Shown one piece after another: positions 23,139 to 31,027 of a DNA stretch of 64,000 nt. The notes under the pieces were generated by a model. The model did not search any database. It was given only the letters and a program-made list of their open reading frames with translations, and was not told where the DNA came from. Numbering within the stretch: position 1 is the first letter of the stretch; each line of letters starts with the position of its first letter. This stretch comes from Arcticimaribacter sp002477625 (lineage in GTDB: Bacteria > Bacteroidota > Bacteroidia > Flavobacteriales > Flavobacteriaceae): contig OX044358.1 of assembly GCA_943846665.1 (NCBI GenBank), positions 1,860,001 through 1,924,000 of the forward strand, written 5' to 3'. Position numbers and translations under genes: made by a program.

Positions 23139-24218
23139 TTAAAATAAGTTGTCGATTTTCTTTTTTTGAATCGCTTGTTGTGCAAGGGTTCCATACAATT
23201 CCACGATTTGATTCAGGTCTTTGAATCGAGGGTCTTTGGTATGCCCAAGCGTGTAGCGATAGTATATTTGTTGAACAATTACGGCAATCTTGAAGACTCC
23301 AAAAACAAAATAAAACTCAATGTTGTCAACGGTTTTTCCGCTCTTTTGTTCATATAAACTAACAACTTCACCCCGACTTGGATTGCCGGGTTTAGAAGTC
23401 AAACTCAATTGATTTTGTGCGATAAAATCGGGATCTGATTCATGAACCCAATACCCAAGACTGGTTCCAAGATCCATCAAAGGATCCCCCAGAGTGGTCA
23501 TTTCCCAATCCAAAACCGCCTTGATGTTTAGCTGATCATCGGGCGTTAAAACTAAATTATCGTATTTAAAATCGTTGTGAACCAAACTGGCTCCAGAGCT
23601 TGAAGGAATATTTTCTTGAAGCCAAAGGGCAGTCTTTTCCATTGCTTGTACCTCAGAGGTTTTCGACTTCTGATAGCGTTTGCTCCAGCCTTCGACTTGT
23701 CTTTTTGAATAGCCCTCGGGATTGCCTAAGTTTTCTAAGCCAATGGCTTTATAGTCGAGTTGGTGTAACTCTACCAAGGTGTCAACAAAGTTGTTGGCAA
23801 GCGATTGAAACTGAGCTGGAGTCGGTAGGTTTTCTTTTGGTGTACCCGCACGTAAAATTGTTCCTTGCACCCGTTCCATTAAATAAAAAGGGGCATCCAA
23901 GACACCGGCTTCTTTTTCAAACAGAATGGGCTTGGGAGCTTTATCATAAGTTCCGTTGAGTGCACTCAAAATAGTGTACTCCCGCGACATGTCGTGTCCC
24001 GATTTTATGTTAGCCCCAAAGGGAGGTCTTCTCAGAACATATTCTTGTTCAGCAAAGCTTATTAAGTAGGTAAGGTTTGAAAATCCAGAGGGAAATTGTT
24101 TGATGACAACTTCGCCTTCAGGCTTATCTAATGCTTTGGCTAAATAGGCGCTTAAAACAGCAGCATCAATACCTTCACCTTTTCGTACTTCTTTTGCTTT
24201 ATCTAGGGATACGCTCAT
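23139..24218 (-). CDS. Aminoglycoside-phosphotransferase-fold kinase (ACAD10/11- and LvaA-like)
   Basis: A 359-residue APH-family kinase. A nucleotide-binding strand with GFSNLTYLI (residues 45-53) leads to YVLRRPPFG (60-68). The catalytic loop is LVHNDFKYDNL with H214, D216 and N221, and the metal-binding Asp is D237 in VLDWEMTTLGDPLMDLG. These motifs, including RRPP and LDWE..TLGDP, are those of the N-terminal kinase domain of eukaryotic ACAD10/ACAD11 and of LvaA, which phosphorylate 4-hydroxyacyl-CoAs, rather than of antibiotic-resistance enzymes. It lies 4 bp from an ACAD10/11-like dehydrogenase gene, which would be the second half of the same reaction. Substrate chain length is unknown. 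Confidence 0.88.
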   Translation of the reverse strand: MSVSLDKAKEVRKGEGIDAAVLSAYLAKALDKPEGEVVIKQFPSGFSNLTYLISFAEQEYVLRRPPFGANIKSGHDMSREYTILSALNGTYDKAPKPILFEKEAGVLDAPFYLMERVQGTILRAGTPKENLPTPAQFQSLANNFVDTLVELHQLDYKAIGLENLGNPEGYSKRQVEGWSKRYQKSKTSEVQAMEKTALWLQENIPSSSGASLVHNDFKYDNLVLTPDDQLNIKAVLDWEMTTLGDPLMDLGTSLGYWVHESDPDFIAQNQLSLTSKPGNPSRGEVVSLYEQKSGKTVDNIEFYFVFGVFKIAVIVQQIYYRYTLGHTKDPRFKDLNQIVELYGTLAQQAIQKKKIDNLF

Positions 24219-24222
24219 TGTG

Positions 24223-25401
24223 TTAGACTTTATACTTTTTTAAAATGGCACGAGCCAAACGGCTTTTGTGCACTTCATCTGCCCCATCGTAAATTCGAGC
24301 TGCACGTTCGTGGCGATAAAAATAGGATAAGATAAGATCATCGGTCATTCCCAATGCACCGTGAACTTGTATGGCGCGATCAATAACTTTTTGGAGTATG
24401 TCGGCACAGAAAAATTTGATAATTGAAATTTCAGCTCGGGTATTCTTTGCACCTTGAATATCAATTTTGTGTGCAGCATCTTGAACTAAAAGTCGTGCTG
24501 CGTTTATTTCAGCTCTGGATTCAGAAATCCAGTTTTGTATGGTTTGTTTGTCCGACAAATATTCTCCCTCGGCTATTGCTCTAGAAACAGCTCTTTTACA
24601 CATCAGGTCTAAAGAACGCTCACAAATTCCAATCCAGCGCATACAGTGGTGAATTCTTCCAGGACCAAGACGAGCTTGTGCAATAGCAAATCCAGCACCA
24701 TCCTTACCCAAGACATTTGTTAAAGGTACCTTGCAGTCATTAAACTTTATTTCCGCATGACTTTCCCAACCGCCACCGGTATGACCCATAATAGAAACAT
24801 TACGGACAAATTCAAATCCTTCTGTATCCAAAGGTACAATGATTTGACTCGCACGCTCGTGGGGGTTGTCTCCATCCGGATCGGTAACCAACATGGCAAT
24901 CGCAAAGCTTGCGCCGTCGCAGGCAGAGGTAAACCATTTATGCCCATTGATCACATAGTTGTCTCCTTCTTTAAGAGCAACCGAGCCCATTTTTACAGGA
25001 TTAGATCCAGCGTGGTCCGGCTCTGTCATTGCAAAACAACTTCTGATATCCCCTCGTAAAAGCGGGTAGAGGTATTTTTCTTTTTGGGCATCCGTACCAA
25101 ATTCGATTAATATTTCCATATTACCAGCATCGGGTGCCTGGCAATTAAAACAATAGTGGCCATAAGGATTTGCTGCCAAAATTTCACTTACTTCTCCGTG
25201 TTCAGCGTTTGTAAGCCCCAAACCACCGTATTCTTTCGGAATCTGTGGAAGCCACAGTCCAAGTGCTTTGGTTTTTTCTCTTAGTTCGTTAAGTTTAGGT
25301 AATTTCTCTTCCCATTCAGCATTTAAAATCCAAGGTTCTAGCGTGAGTAGTTCTTCTTCTACAAAGGTTTTTATGTTACTTTTTATTGCTTCAAAATTCA
25401 T
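24223..25401 (-). CDS. Acyl-CoA dehydrogenase, ACAD10/11-like
   Basis: A 392-residue acyl-CoA dehydrogenase. It shows FAMTEPDHAGSNPVKMGS and NGHKWFTSACDGASFAIAM in the middle domain, LGPGRIHHCMRWIG, then VHGALGMTDDLILSYFYRHERA and the terminal ARIYDGADEVHKSRLARAIL. The 'RIYDGADEVH' ending is characteristic of the ACAD10/11 branch. In that branch the dehydrogenase domain acts on phosphorylated 4-hydroxyacyl-CoA to remove the phosphate and leave an enoyl-CoA. The APH kinase next door (4-bp gap) supports this. The upstream gene is a MaoC-crotonase fusion that could hydrate or isomerise the product. Ordinary dehydrogenation of a branched acyl-CoA is the alternative. Confidence 0.9.
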   Translation of the reverse strand: MNFEAIKSNIKTFVEEELLTLEPWILNAEWEEKLPKLNELREKTKALGLWLPQIPKEYGGLGLTNAEHGEVSEILAANPYGHYCFNCQAPDAGNMEILIEFGTDAQKEKYLYPLLRGDIRSCFAMTEPDHAGSNPVKMGSVALKEGDNYVINGHKWFTSACDGASFAIAMLVTDPDGDNPHERASQIIVPLDTEGFEFVRNVSIMGHTGGGWESHAEIKFNDCKVPLTNVLGKDGAGFAIAQARLGPGRIHHCMRWIGICERSLDLMCKRAVSRAIAEGEYLSDKQTIQNWISESRAEINAARLLVQDAAHKIDIQGAKNTRAEISIIKFFCADILQKVIDRAIQVHGALGMTDDLILSYFYRHERAARIYDGADEVHKSRLARAILKKYKV

Positions 25402-25413
25402 TCGTTGTTTTTT

Positions 25414-26727
25414 TTATTGTCCTATAAAATTAGCTTTTCTCTTCTCAACAAAAGCTGCTACTCCTTCTACCAAATCATAACTTTCAAAGGCAGCGATTTG
25501 TTTTTCTGCCTCGTATGCAATGGATTCACTAAGGTTGTTGTCCATGGCATGGACCAAGTCTTCTTTGGTGATTCCAACGGCAATGGGTGCCTTAGCCGCT
25601 AGCGCTTTTGCCCATTCAATTGCAGCTTCTAAAAGTTGATCTTCATCTACAATTTTATTGGTCAGTCCCAGACTTAAACATTCCTCAGCTTTTATTTTTT
25701 TGCCTTCGGCGGCAATCTCAAATGCTTTGGAATAGCCTACTTGTCTTGTCAATAACCAACTGGCTCCTCCATCGGGCCCCAATCCAATATTTACAAAGGC
25801 ATATAAAATTCCACTCGAAGGGGTCATAACCCGGAGGTCGCAAGCCAAGGCAATAGAAGCGCCAACGCCGGCAGCAGTTCCATTGATCGCTCCGATGATG
25901 GGTTTTTTTAGGGTTTGAAAATTGCGCAATAAGGTTTGATATACTCTAGTGATGTATGCTCTACCGTCTTCAGGGCTTACCTTTCCAAACGACTCCATAT
26001 CAGCACCAGCACTGAATCCTTTTCCTGCTCCAGTAAGTACAACAGCTCTAATTTGATTGTCGTTTCGAATTTCATCAATGATTTCATTAAGTCTGGTAAC
26101 CAATTCGTCTGTAACGGCATTATAGCGTTCAGGTCGATTCAGTGTAACGATTGCAATGTTTTCTTGTTTTTTTAATAAGACAGTTTCAGAAGGTTTTTGT
26201 TTTTCTGTTGCTTTTGCAATCTCTTCTTGTGCTTTTTTACCCGGGCCGGCATAGGCGATTGCTATGAATTCTGCAACGCAGGCGGGTTTGTCTTCTCCCT
26301 TTAATTCAAAAACAATTTCCATTTTATATTTGACCCCTCCTTTAATTTCATCGCATTCGAGTAAAGAAACCCGCCCGCGAAAAAAGTTACCCGATTTGGT
26401 AGCATTAGGAAACCGCACCTTGTCTAGCCCATAGTTGACACCCATGGCAACATTTTCGATTGAAAAAGTATCGTAGCTAACTTTTGAGGCCATAGAAAGC
26501 ACCAAAAATCCATGAGCAACTGTTTTTTTATAAGGGGAAAAGCTAGCACTGCGTTCTACATCGGTATGAATCCACTGAAAATCTTCCGTTGCATCTGCAA
26601 AAGTATTGATGCGTTGTTGTGTCATGGGCATCCACTCGGTCAGTCCCAATTCTTTTCCTATATAGGCGCTCAATTCACTCGTGTTTGTTAAACGGGTCGC
26701 ATAAGCTGTGTTGGTTTGTTGTTCCAT
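25414..26727 (-). CDS. MaoC-like dehydratase fused to an enoyl-CoA hydratase/isomerase
   Basis: A 437-residue two-domain protein. Residues about 15-160 are a MaoC (R-type enoyl-CoA hydratase, hot-dog) domain with FADATEDFQWIHTD (D49, H54) and VAHGFLVLSM (H72). A Lys/Glu-rich linker spans 162-182. Residues 183-437 are a crotonase domain with oxyanion-hole motifs GFSAGADM (237-244) and GTAAGVG (283-289). The usual catalytic Glu position carries Asp (D319 in GLGPDGG), as in PaaG-like and enoyl-CoA isomerase relatives, which points to isomerisation rather than plain hydration. One polypeptide would therefore move a double bond and hydrate it within beta-oxidation. It is separated by 12 and 9 bp from its operon neighbours. 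Confidence 0.92.
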   Translation of the reverse strand: MEQQTNTAYATRLTNTSELSAYIGKELGLTEWMPMTQQRINTFADATEDFQWIHTDVERSASFSPYKKTVAHGFLVLSMASKVSYDTFSIENVAMGVNYGLDKVRFPNATKSGNFFRGRVSLLECDEIKGGVKYKMEIVFELKGEDKPACVAEFIAIAYAGPGKKAQEEIAKATEKQKPSETVLLKKQENIAIVTLNRPERYNAVTDELVTRLNEIIDEIRNDNQIRAVVLTGAGKGFSAGADMESFGKVSPEDGRAYITRVYQTLLRNFQTLKKPIIGAINGTAAGVGASIALACDLRVMTPSSGILYAFVNIGLGPDGGASWLLTRQVGYSKAFEIAAEGKKIKAEECLSLGLTNKIVDEDQLLEAAIEWAKALAAKAPIAVGITKEDLVHAMDNNLSESIAYEAEKQIAAFESYDLVEGVAAFVEKRKANFIGQ

Positions 26728-26736
26728 TGTTGTAGT

Positions 26737-27507
26737 TTAAGTTAACATATGTCCTCCATCGGCATTCAATACAGCTCCTGTAGTATAAGAAGATGCCTGT
26801 GAAGCCAGATATACTGCAAGTCCAGCAATTTCTGTTGGATCAGCTGCACGTTGAAGCGGTAGGTGACTTTCTACCTGTTTCATGATGTGTTCATTACTCC
26901 AAAGGGCTTTACTGAATTTAGTTTTAATAAGTCCTGGACAAATTGCATTGGATCGGATTCCATATTTCCCCCACTCACTGGCTTGCGATTGGGTCAACAT
27001 AATCAATGCCGATTTACTAACTCCGTAAAGTCCGAGCCCCAAACTGGGTTTCATTCCTTCGACAGAAGCAATATTGATGATGCTTCCATTGTTTTTTTCT
27101 TTCATAAAAGGAAAACAATGTTTTGCAAACGAAAAACAAGCTTTGACATTCACATCCATAATTTTATCAAAAACATTATTTTCGATACCTTCCAAAGGAG
27201 AAAAAACAGGGTTGGTTGCTGCATTGTTAACCAAGATGTCGACACCACCGTACAGGGCTACTGTTTTTTGGATTAATGCTTGTCGTTGATCTTCATCTCC
27301 AACATGACAGGCAATTCCTGTAGCTTCGTAGCCTTGGGCTTTAAATTCTTCGGCAACTGCATCTACGGCTTCTTGAGAACGACTGCTTACAATTACTTTA
27401 GCCCCAAATTCGGCAAGAGCCTCTGCAATTGCTTTTCCTATTCCTTTACTAGAACCTGTAACAACCGCTACTTTTCCTTCTAAATCAAATAATTTTTTTA
27501 CACTCAT
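26737..27507 (-). CDS. Short-chain dehydrogenase/reductase (SDR)
   Basis: A 256-residue classical SDR. The NAD(P)-binding motif is VVTGSSKGIGKAIA near the N-terminus, with NNAATNP in the middle. The catalytic Ser is in NIASVEGMKPS and the Tyr-Lys pair in LYGVSKSAL. The C-terminus TGAVLNADGGHML is standard. It would oxidise or reduce an alcohol/ketone, probably the 3-hydroxyacyl-CoA step or a side-chain hydroxyl in this operon. Four SDR genes occur in the locus, so the individual substrate cannot be assigned. It is 2 bp from the next SDR gene, indicating tight co-expression. Confidence 0.9.
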   Translation of the reverse strand: MSVKKLFDLEGKVAVVTGSSKGIGKAIAEALAEFGAKVIVSSRSQEAVDAVAEEFKAQGYEATGIACHVGDEDQRQALIQKTVALYGGVDILVNNAATNPVFSPLEGIENNVFDKIMDVNVKACFSFAKHCFPFMKEKNNGSIINIASVEGMKPSLGLGLYGVSKSALIMLTQSQASEWGKYGIRSNAICPGLIKTKFSKALWSNEHIMKQVESHLPLQRAADPTEIAGLAVYLASQASSYTTGAVLNADGGHMLT

Positions 27508-27509
27508 AA

Positions 27510-28253
27510 TTACATGGGCATTGCGCCACCATTTGCATGGAGGGTTACTCCGTTAATAAATCCAGCTTGTTTCGATGCTAAGTAGAGGTAAGCATACCCC
27601 ATATCCTCGGCTGTTCCGATACGGGCTACAGGAATCATAGCAATTCCTGCTTTGATAATTTCTTCGGGCATTCCGGAGGTCATTTCTGTTTCAATAAAAC
27701 CGGGCGCTACCGCATTGGCTGTAATGCCGTATCGTCCTACTTCACGGCAAAGAGCGCGAGTGAAACCAGCGACACCCGCCTTAGAAGCCGAATAATTGGT
27801 TTGACCAAATGCTCCTGCAAAACCATTGATGGAGGAAGCCGAGATGATTCTTCCATAACGAGCTTCCCGCATGTGTGGAAGTACCGCTTGGGTAGTTGTA
27901 AATAAAGAACTTAAATTTACATTAATGACAGCATCCCATTCGTCTTGAGTCATTTTAAGGATCGTTTTATCGCGAACAATCCCGGCGTTGTTGATTAAAA
28001 TATCGATTTTACTGTGGGTGCCGATGATTTCATTTACGGCGGCATCAACTGCTTCACGATTGGTGATGTCTACTTTTTGAAAGAAAATTTTCCCTCCTTC
28101 TGATTTTAATTTTGCTGCGGTTTCAGCTCCAGAATCTCGAACATCCCATAAAGCTACTGTGGCTCCCGCATCGCAAAATACTTTGCAAACACCCTCGCCA
28201 ATTCCTTGTGCACCACCCGTAATGATGGCTACTTGTCCTTCTAAACTAATCAT
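27510..28253 (-). CDS. SDR oxidoreductase, FabG/PhaB-like
   Basis: A 247-residue SDR most like 3-oxoacyl-ACP/CoA reductases. It has the IITGGAQGIGEGV nucleotide motif, ILINNAGIVRDKTILKM, catalytic SASSINGFAG with NYSASKAG, and the C-terminal GFINGVTLHANGGAMPM. The 'NNAGIxRD..' segment is typical of FabG and acetoacetyl-CoA reductase (PhaB). In a degradative operon it would act in the oxidative direction as a 3-hydroxyacyl-CoA dehydrogenase, feeding the thiolase. It sits between another SDR and the lactonase-like gene with gaps of 2 and 7 bp. Confidence 0.9.
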   Translation of the reverse strand: MISLEGQVAIITGGAQGIGEGVCKVFCDAGATVALWDVRDSGAETAAKLKSEGGKIFFQKVDITNREAVDAAVNEIIGTHSKIDILINNAGIVRDKTILKMTQDEWDAVINVNLSSLFTTTQAVLPHMREARYGRIISASSINGFAGAFGQTNYSASKAGVAGFTRALCREVGRYGITANAVAPGFIETEMTSGMPEEIIKAGIAMIPVARIGTAEDMGYAYLYLASKQAGFINGVTLHANGGAMPM

Positions 28254-28260
28254 GTGTTTT

Positions 28261-29325
28261 TTATTTTAATGTATAAATTCCTATGGCCTCTTCTTTTAAA
28301 CTTCCTATATAAAGTTTGTCATCGACCTGCAGGACACTGGTTATATAATCGTAGCCTCCATTGGGGTCTTGTAAATTGTATTGTAGCTTTCCTTCGGCAT
28401 CAAACCCCAAGATCATGGAGTAGGGTTTAGGCGTAATGCCGTCACGGATGAATTTTGGTAAACGTAAGAGTACGGATCTTAAGAAAGGGAATTCGGTAAG
28501 CGGTTCCGCTTCTAAGGCTCGTTGACTTGGTATGGCGATCCAAAAAATTCCATCAGTAAAAGTTACATTATCTGGAAACCCAGGGAGTTCGTTGGTAAAG
28601 ATTTCGGTAGTTCCTTTTTTAGAACCGCGAATCCAATGTCTTTTAATTTCTAGTCCAAAGGTTTCGTTGATGATGATATAATCCTCATTCGCATCAAGCG
28701 CAACTCCATTTGCAAAGAACAATGCATCTAAGACAATTTCCGATTCTTGGGTATTCAAATCATAGGATATAATTCTTCCCGAGGGGCGTTGTTCCCAGAA
28801 TTCATTTTCAATTATGATCGGGTTTCGTTGGGTTGCATCCGAAAAATAAACAACACCTTCTTGGGTTATAGCGAGATCATCTGCAAATCGAATGGGTGTA
28901 CCATCTATCGTATCGAGAAGGGTTGTTATTGATCCCATACTGTCAAGCGCGATTAATCCCATTTCACGATCCGCAATAATCAGCCATCCGTTTGGAGCAA
29001 ATTTCATTCCAAGTGGACGTCCTTTTGTGTTTCCGATGACCGTCTGATTGGCACCAGATGCATCAAACCGAATGAGGTCTCCATTGTCGAGTCCACTATA
29101 AAAATTCCCTTGGCTGTCTTGAGCAATCGATTCCGGACCAACACCAGCAACCGCTATAATATCGGTTGCTGCAAGTAGGTTGTTTACTTTAAAATCTCCT
29201 TCCATCCCCGGGTAAGGAGGTGAAGGCCGTGCTACTGGATCTAAATCTATGGGATAAAACCCAAGATAGAGTAGCCCAACAAGCAGTAAAAATCCAATAC
29301 GTTGAAGATTTTTTTTCATATCCAA
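28261..29325 (-). CDS. Membrane-anchored strictosidine-synthase/SMP-30-like protein (putative lactonase or arylesterase)
   Basis: A 354-residue protein with an N-terminal hydrophobic segment (about residues 8-25) and no clear cleavage site, so probably an uncleaved anchor with the domain outside the cytoplasm. The six-bladed propeller shows the strictosidine-synthase/APMAP signatures RPSGRIISYDLNTQESEIVL, FFANGVALDANEDYIIINET and LPGFPDNVTFTDG, and the SMP-30-type GNFYSGLDNGDLIRFD. Animal APMAP has arylesterase activity, and propellers of this superfamily (SMP-30, PON) are calcium-dependent lactonases. In this operon it is a good candidate for opening a lactone or ester before CoA activation. 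That role is inferred from context. Confidence 0.8.
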   Translation of the reverse strand: MDMKKNLQRIGFLLLVGLLYLGFYPIDLDPVARPSPPYPGMEGDFKVNNLLAATDIIAVAGVGPESIAQDSQGNFYSGLDNGDLIRFDASGANQTVIGNTKGRPLGMKFAPNGWLIIADREMGLIALDSMGSITTLLDTIDGTPIRFADDLAITQEGVVYFSDATQRNPIIIENEFWEQRPSGRIISYDLNTQESEIVLDALFFANGVALDANEDYIIINETFGLEIKRHWIRGSKKGTTEIFTNELPGFPDNVTFTDGIFWIAIPSQRALEAEPLTEFPFLRSVLLRLPKFIRDGITPKPYSMILGFDAEGKLQYNLQDPNGGYDYITSVLQVDDKLYIGSLKEEAIGIYTLK

Positions 29326-29332
29326 TCCTTTT

Positions 29333-30139
29333 TTATTTCACAAACGACATGATGGTATTGTATAATTCCATTCGATCTCCTGCCAAATGTTCTAACCCAT
29401 CGACAGGTAAGATAACACCACTAATATAAACTGCCAAGGGACTCGATAAAAATAATACGGCATGGGAAACATCCTCAGCAGTACCAAAACGTTTCATTAG
29501 GTTTTTTTGTTCACTCTCCTTAAGGAAAGCTTGCATTTGTTCGGGGTAGTTTTCTAGTCCCGAAGTTGCAATGGTTCCCGGTGCAACAGCATTGACACGA
29601 ATGTTGTGTTCTGCCCACTCTTGCCCGAGGGTTTTGGTTAGATTTTCAACTCCAGCACGTGCAGCTCCTGTATGGGCCATTCCGGGAAATCCACGCATTA
29701 CATTGGCTGTAATGTTGATGATGGTTCCCTTTTTTTGTGGAATAAAAAAAGTGTTGGCCATGTGCTGGCACATATAAAAAGTACCGTTTAAATTGTTGTT
29801 GATTACTGCAGCCCATCCTTTTTGTGCTATGACATTGGAAGGAGCTGGAAATTGCCCACCAGCGTTATTGATTAAAATATCCAAACCGCCCATGGTATCT
29901 TGAATCACCTCCCCTAACTTTCCAATTGCTTCGGGTTCTCTGATGTCACATACCTGTGCATGACAGCTTCCAAAAGCACGAAGTTCTTTCATAGCCGCTT
30001 GTAAGGGTTTTTCTTTTCGTGAAGCGATCATCACTTCTGCACCATAAGAGAGGAATGCTTTTGCAATTTCATAACCAATGCCACTTCGACCGCCGGTTAC
30101 CAATACTTTTTTATTTTTAAATAAATCGGATGCGTACAT
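29333..30139 (-). CDS. SDR of the peroxisomal trans-2-enoyl-CoA reductase (PECR) type
   Basis: A 268-residue SDR with VTGGRSGIGYEIA, then INNAGGQFPAPSNVIAQKGW and NGTFYMCQHMANTFF. The catalytic region is HTGAARAGVENLTKTLGQEW. The normal Tyr-x-x-x-Lys is replaced by Thr-Gly-Ala-Ala-Arg, exactly where human PECR has SGAARAG. That makes a 2-enoyl-CoA or 2,4-dienoyl-CoA reductase much more likely than an alcohol dehydrogenase. It would saturate double bonds of unsaturated or isomerised intermediates. It begins a second transcription unit: a 131-bp gap with a hairpin separates it from the upstream SDR, while 7 bp separates it from the lactonase-like gene. Confidence 0.88.
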   Translation of the reverse strand: MYASDLFKNKKVLVTGGRSGIGYEIAKAFLSYGAEVMIASRKEKPLQAAMKELRAFGSCHAQVCDIREPEAIGKLGEVIQDTMGGLDILINNAGGQFPAPSNVIAQKGWAAVINNNLNGTFYMCQHMANTFFIPQKKGTIINITANVMRGFPGMAHTGAARAGVENLTKTLGQEWAEHNIRVNAVAPGTIATSGLENYPEQMQAFLKESEQKNLMKRFGTAEDVSHAVLFLSSPLAVYISGVILPVDGLEHLAGDRMELYNTIMSFVK

Positions 30140-30184
30140 TATATAGAAAGGATTTAACCTTTTGATTTTAATTTTTTAATATAA

Positions 30185-30222
30185 AATACCGGTCTTTCGG
30201 ATGTTCATGAAGGACCGGTATT
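30185..30222 (-). terminator. Hairpin inside the catabolic operon (terminator or attenuator)
   Basis: AATACCGGTCTTTC (30185-30198) is complementary to GAAGGACCGGTATT (30209-30222) with one G-U type mismatch and a 10-nt loop. On the minus strand it is followed by TTATATT and further T-rich sequence. It lies in the only long gap (131 bp) between tightly packed minus-strand genes, so it probably ends or attenuates the TonB receptor-SDR transcript. Confidence 0.7.
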
Positions 30223-30270
30223 AAATAAATTAGAGTACACTAATTATTAGTGTTTACTTTCGCGATGCTC

Positions 30271-31020
30271 TTAGCCAGCGTCCATACCCCCGTCTAAAAC
30301 GAGTGAATGGCCGTTCATATAAGAGGAATCGTCTGAAAGCATAAACTTAATTGCATTGGCAACTTCTTCAGGCCTTCCTAATCTTTTTAGGGGGACTCTG
30401 TAGTTTGCTACAAATTCTAAAACAGGATCGGGAATTGTACTTATGATATCGGTTTCTACAAAAGAGGGACAGATCGCATTTACCCGTATGTTACGTGCGC
30501 CATATTCTACAGCAGCAGATTTGGTCAGCCCAATTACACCATGCTTTGAAGCAGCGTAGTGACTTCCCAGAGTAACTCCTTTTTTACCAGCAAGAGAGGC
30601 AACATTTACAATATTTCCTCCACCTTGTTCCAGCAATATTTTTAATTGAAATTTCAGGCAGTAAAAAACACTACTTAAGTTCACGGCAATTACCTTATCC
30701 CAATCTTCGTCCTTCATTTCGTGGAAGGGTGCCATTTTGCCACCTATTCCAGCGTTATTAACGAAAGCATCAATTTTTTTTTCGTCTTTAATGGCTTGCA
30801 TTAAGACAGACTCGATTTGTTTTTTATCGGATACATCCAGGAGATAGCTTACAGCACTCCCACCTGCATCTTCTATAATTTTTTGGGTCTCAGCTAATTC
30901 AACTGGATCCATATCGGTCAAAATAGTTTTGTAACCAGAGGTTGAAAGAGCAACGGCTGTTGCTCTTCCTAATCCTTTGGCAGCACCAGTAATGAATGCT
31001 TTTTTAATGTATTGTGTCAT
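30271..31020 (-). CDS. SDR oxidoreductase
   Basis: A 249-residue classical SDR: FITGAAKGLGRATAVAL, FVNNAGIGGKMAPFHEM, catalytic NVASLAGKKG with HYAASKHGVIGLTKSAA, and the C-terminal YMNGHSLVLDGGMDAG. All catalytic residues (Asn, Ser, Tyr, Lys) are present, unlike the PECR-type neighbour. It is co-transcribed with the TonB receptor gene (7-bp gap) and upstream of the operon hairpin. It could fill the LvaD-like ketone/alcohol step of a hydroxy- or keto-acid pathway or act on the imported compound; no substrate can be read from the sequence. Confidence 0.9.
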   Translation of the reverse strand: MTQYIKKAFITGAAKGLGRATAVALSTSGYKTILTDMDPVELAETQKIIEDAGGSAVSYLLDVSDKKQIESVLMQAIKDEKKIDAFVNNAGIGGKMAPFHEMKDEDWDKVIAVNLSSVFYCLKFQLKILLEQGGGNIVNVASLAGKKGVTLGSHYAASKHGVIGLTKSAAVEYGARNIRVNAICPSFVETDIISTIPDPVLEFVANYRVPLKRLGRPEEVANAIKFMLSDDSSYMNGHSLVLDGGMDAG

Positions 31021-31027
31021 ATGTGTT

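Noticed and set aside
23126..23194. Longer N-terminus for the large acyl-CoA dehydrogenase
   Set aside because: It would overlap the kinase gene by 56 bp and add a basic stretch not expected at the start of this enzyme family; METTTKKDL at 23125 is a better start.
23139..24218. Antibiotic (aminoglycoside) resistance kinase
   Set aside because: The APH fold is shared, but the RRPP and VLDWEMTTLGDP motifs and the acyl-CoA gene context fit the ACAD10/11-LvaA branch.
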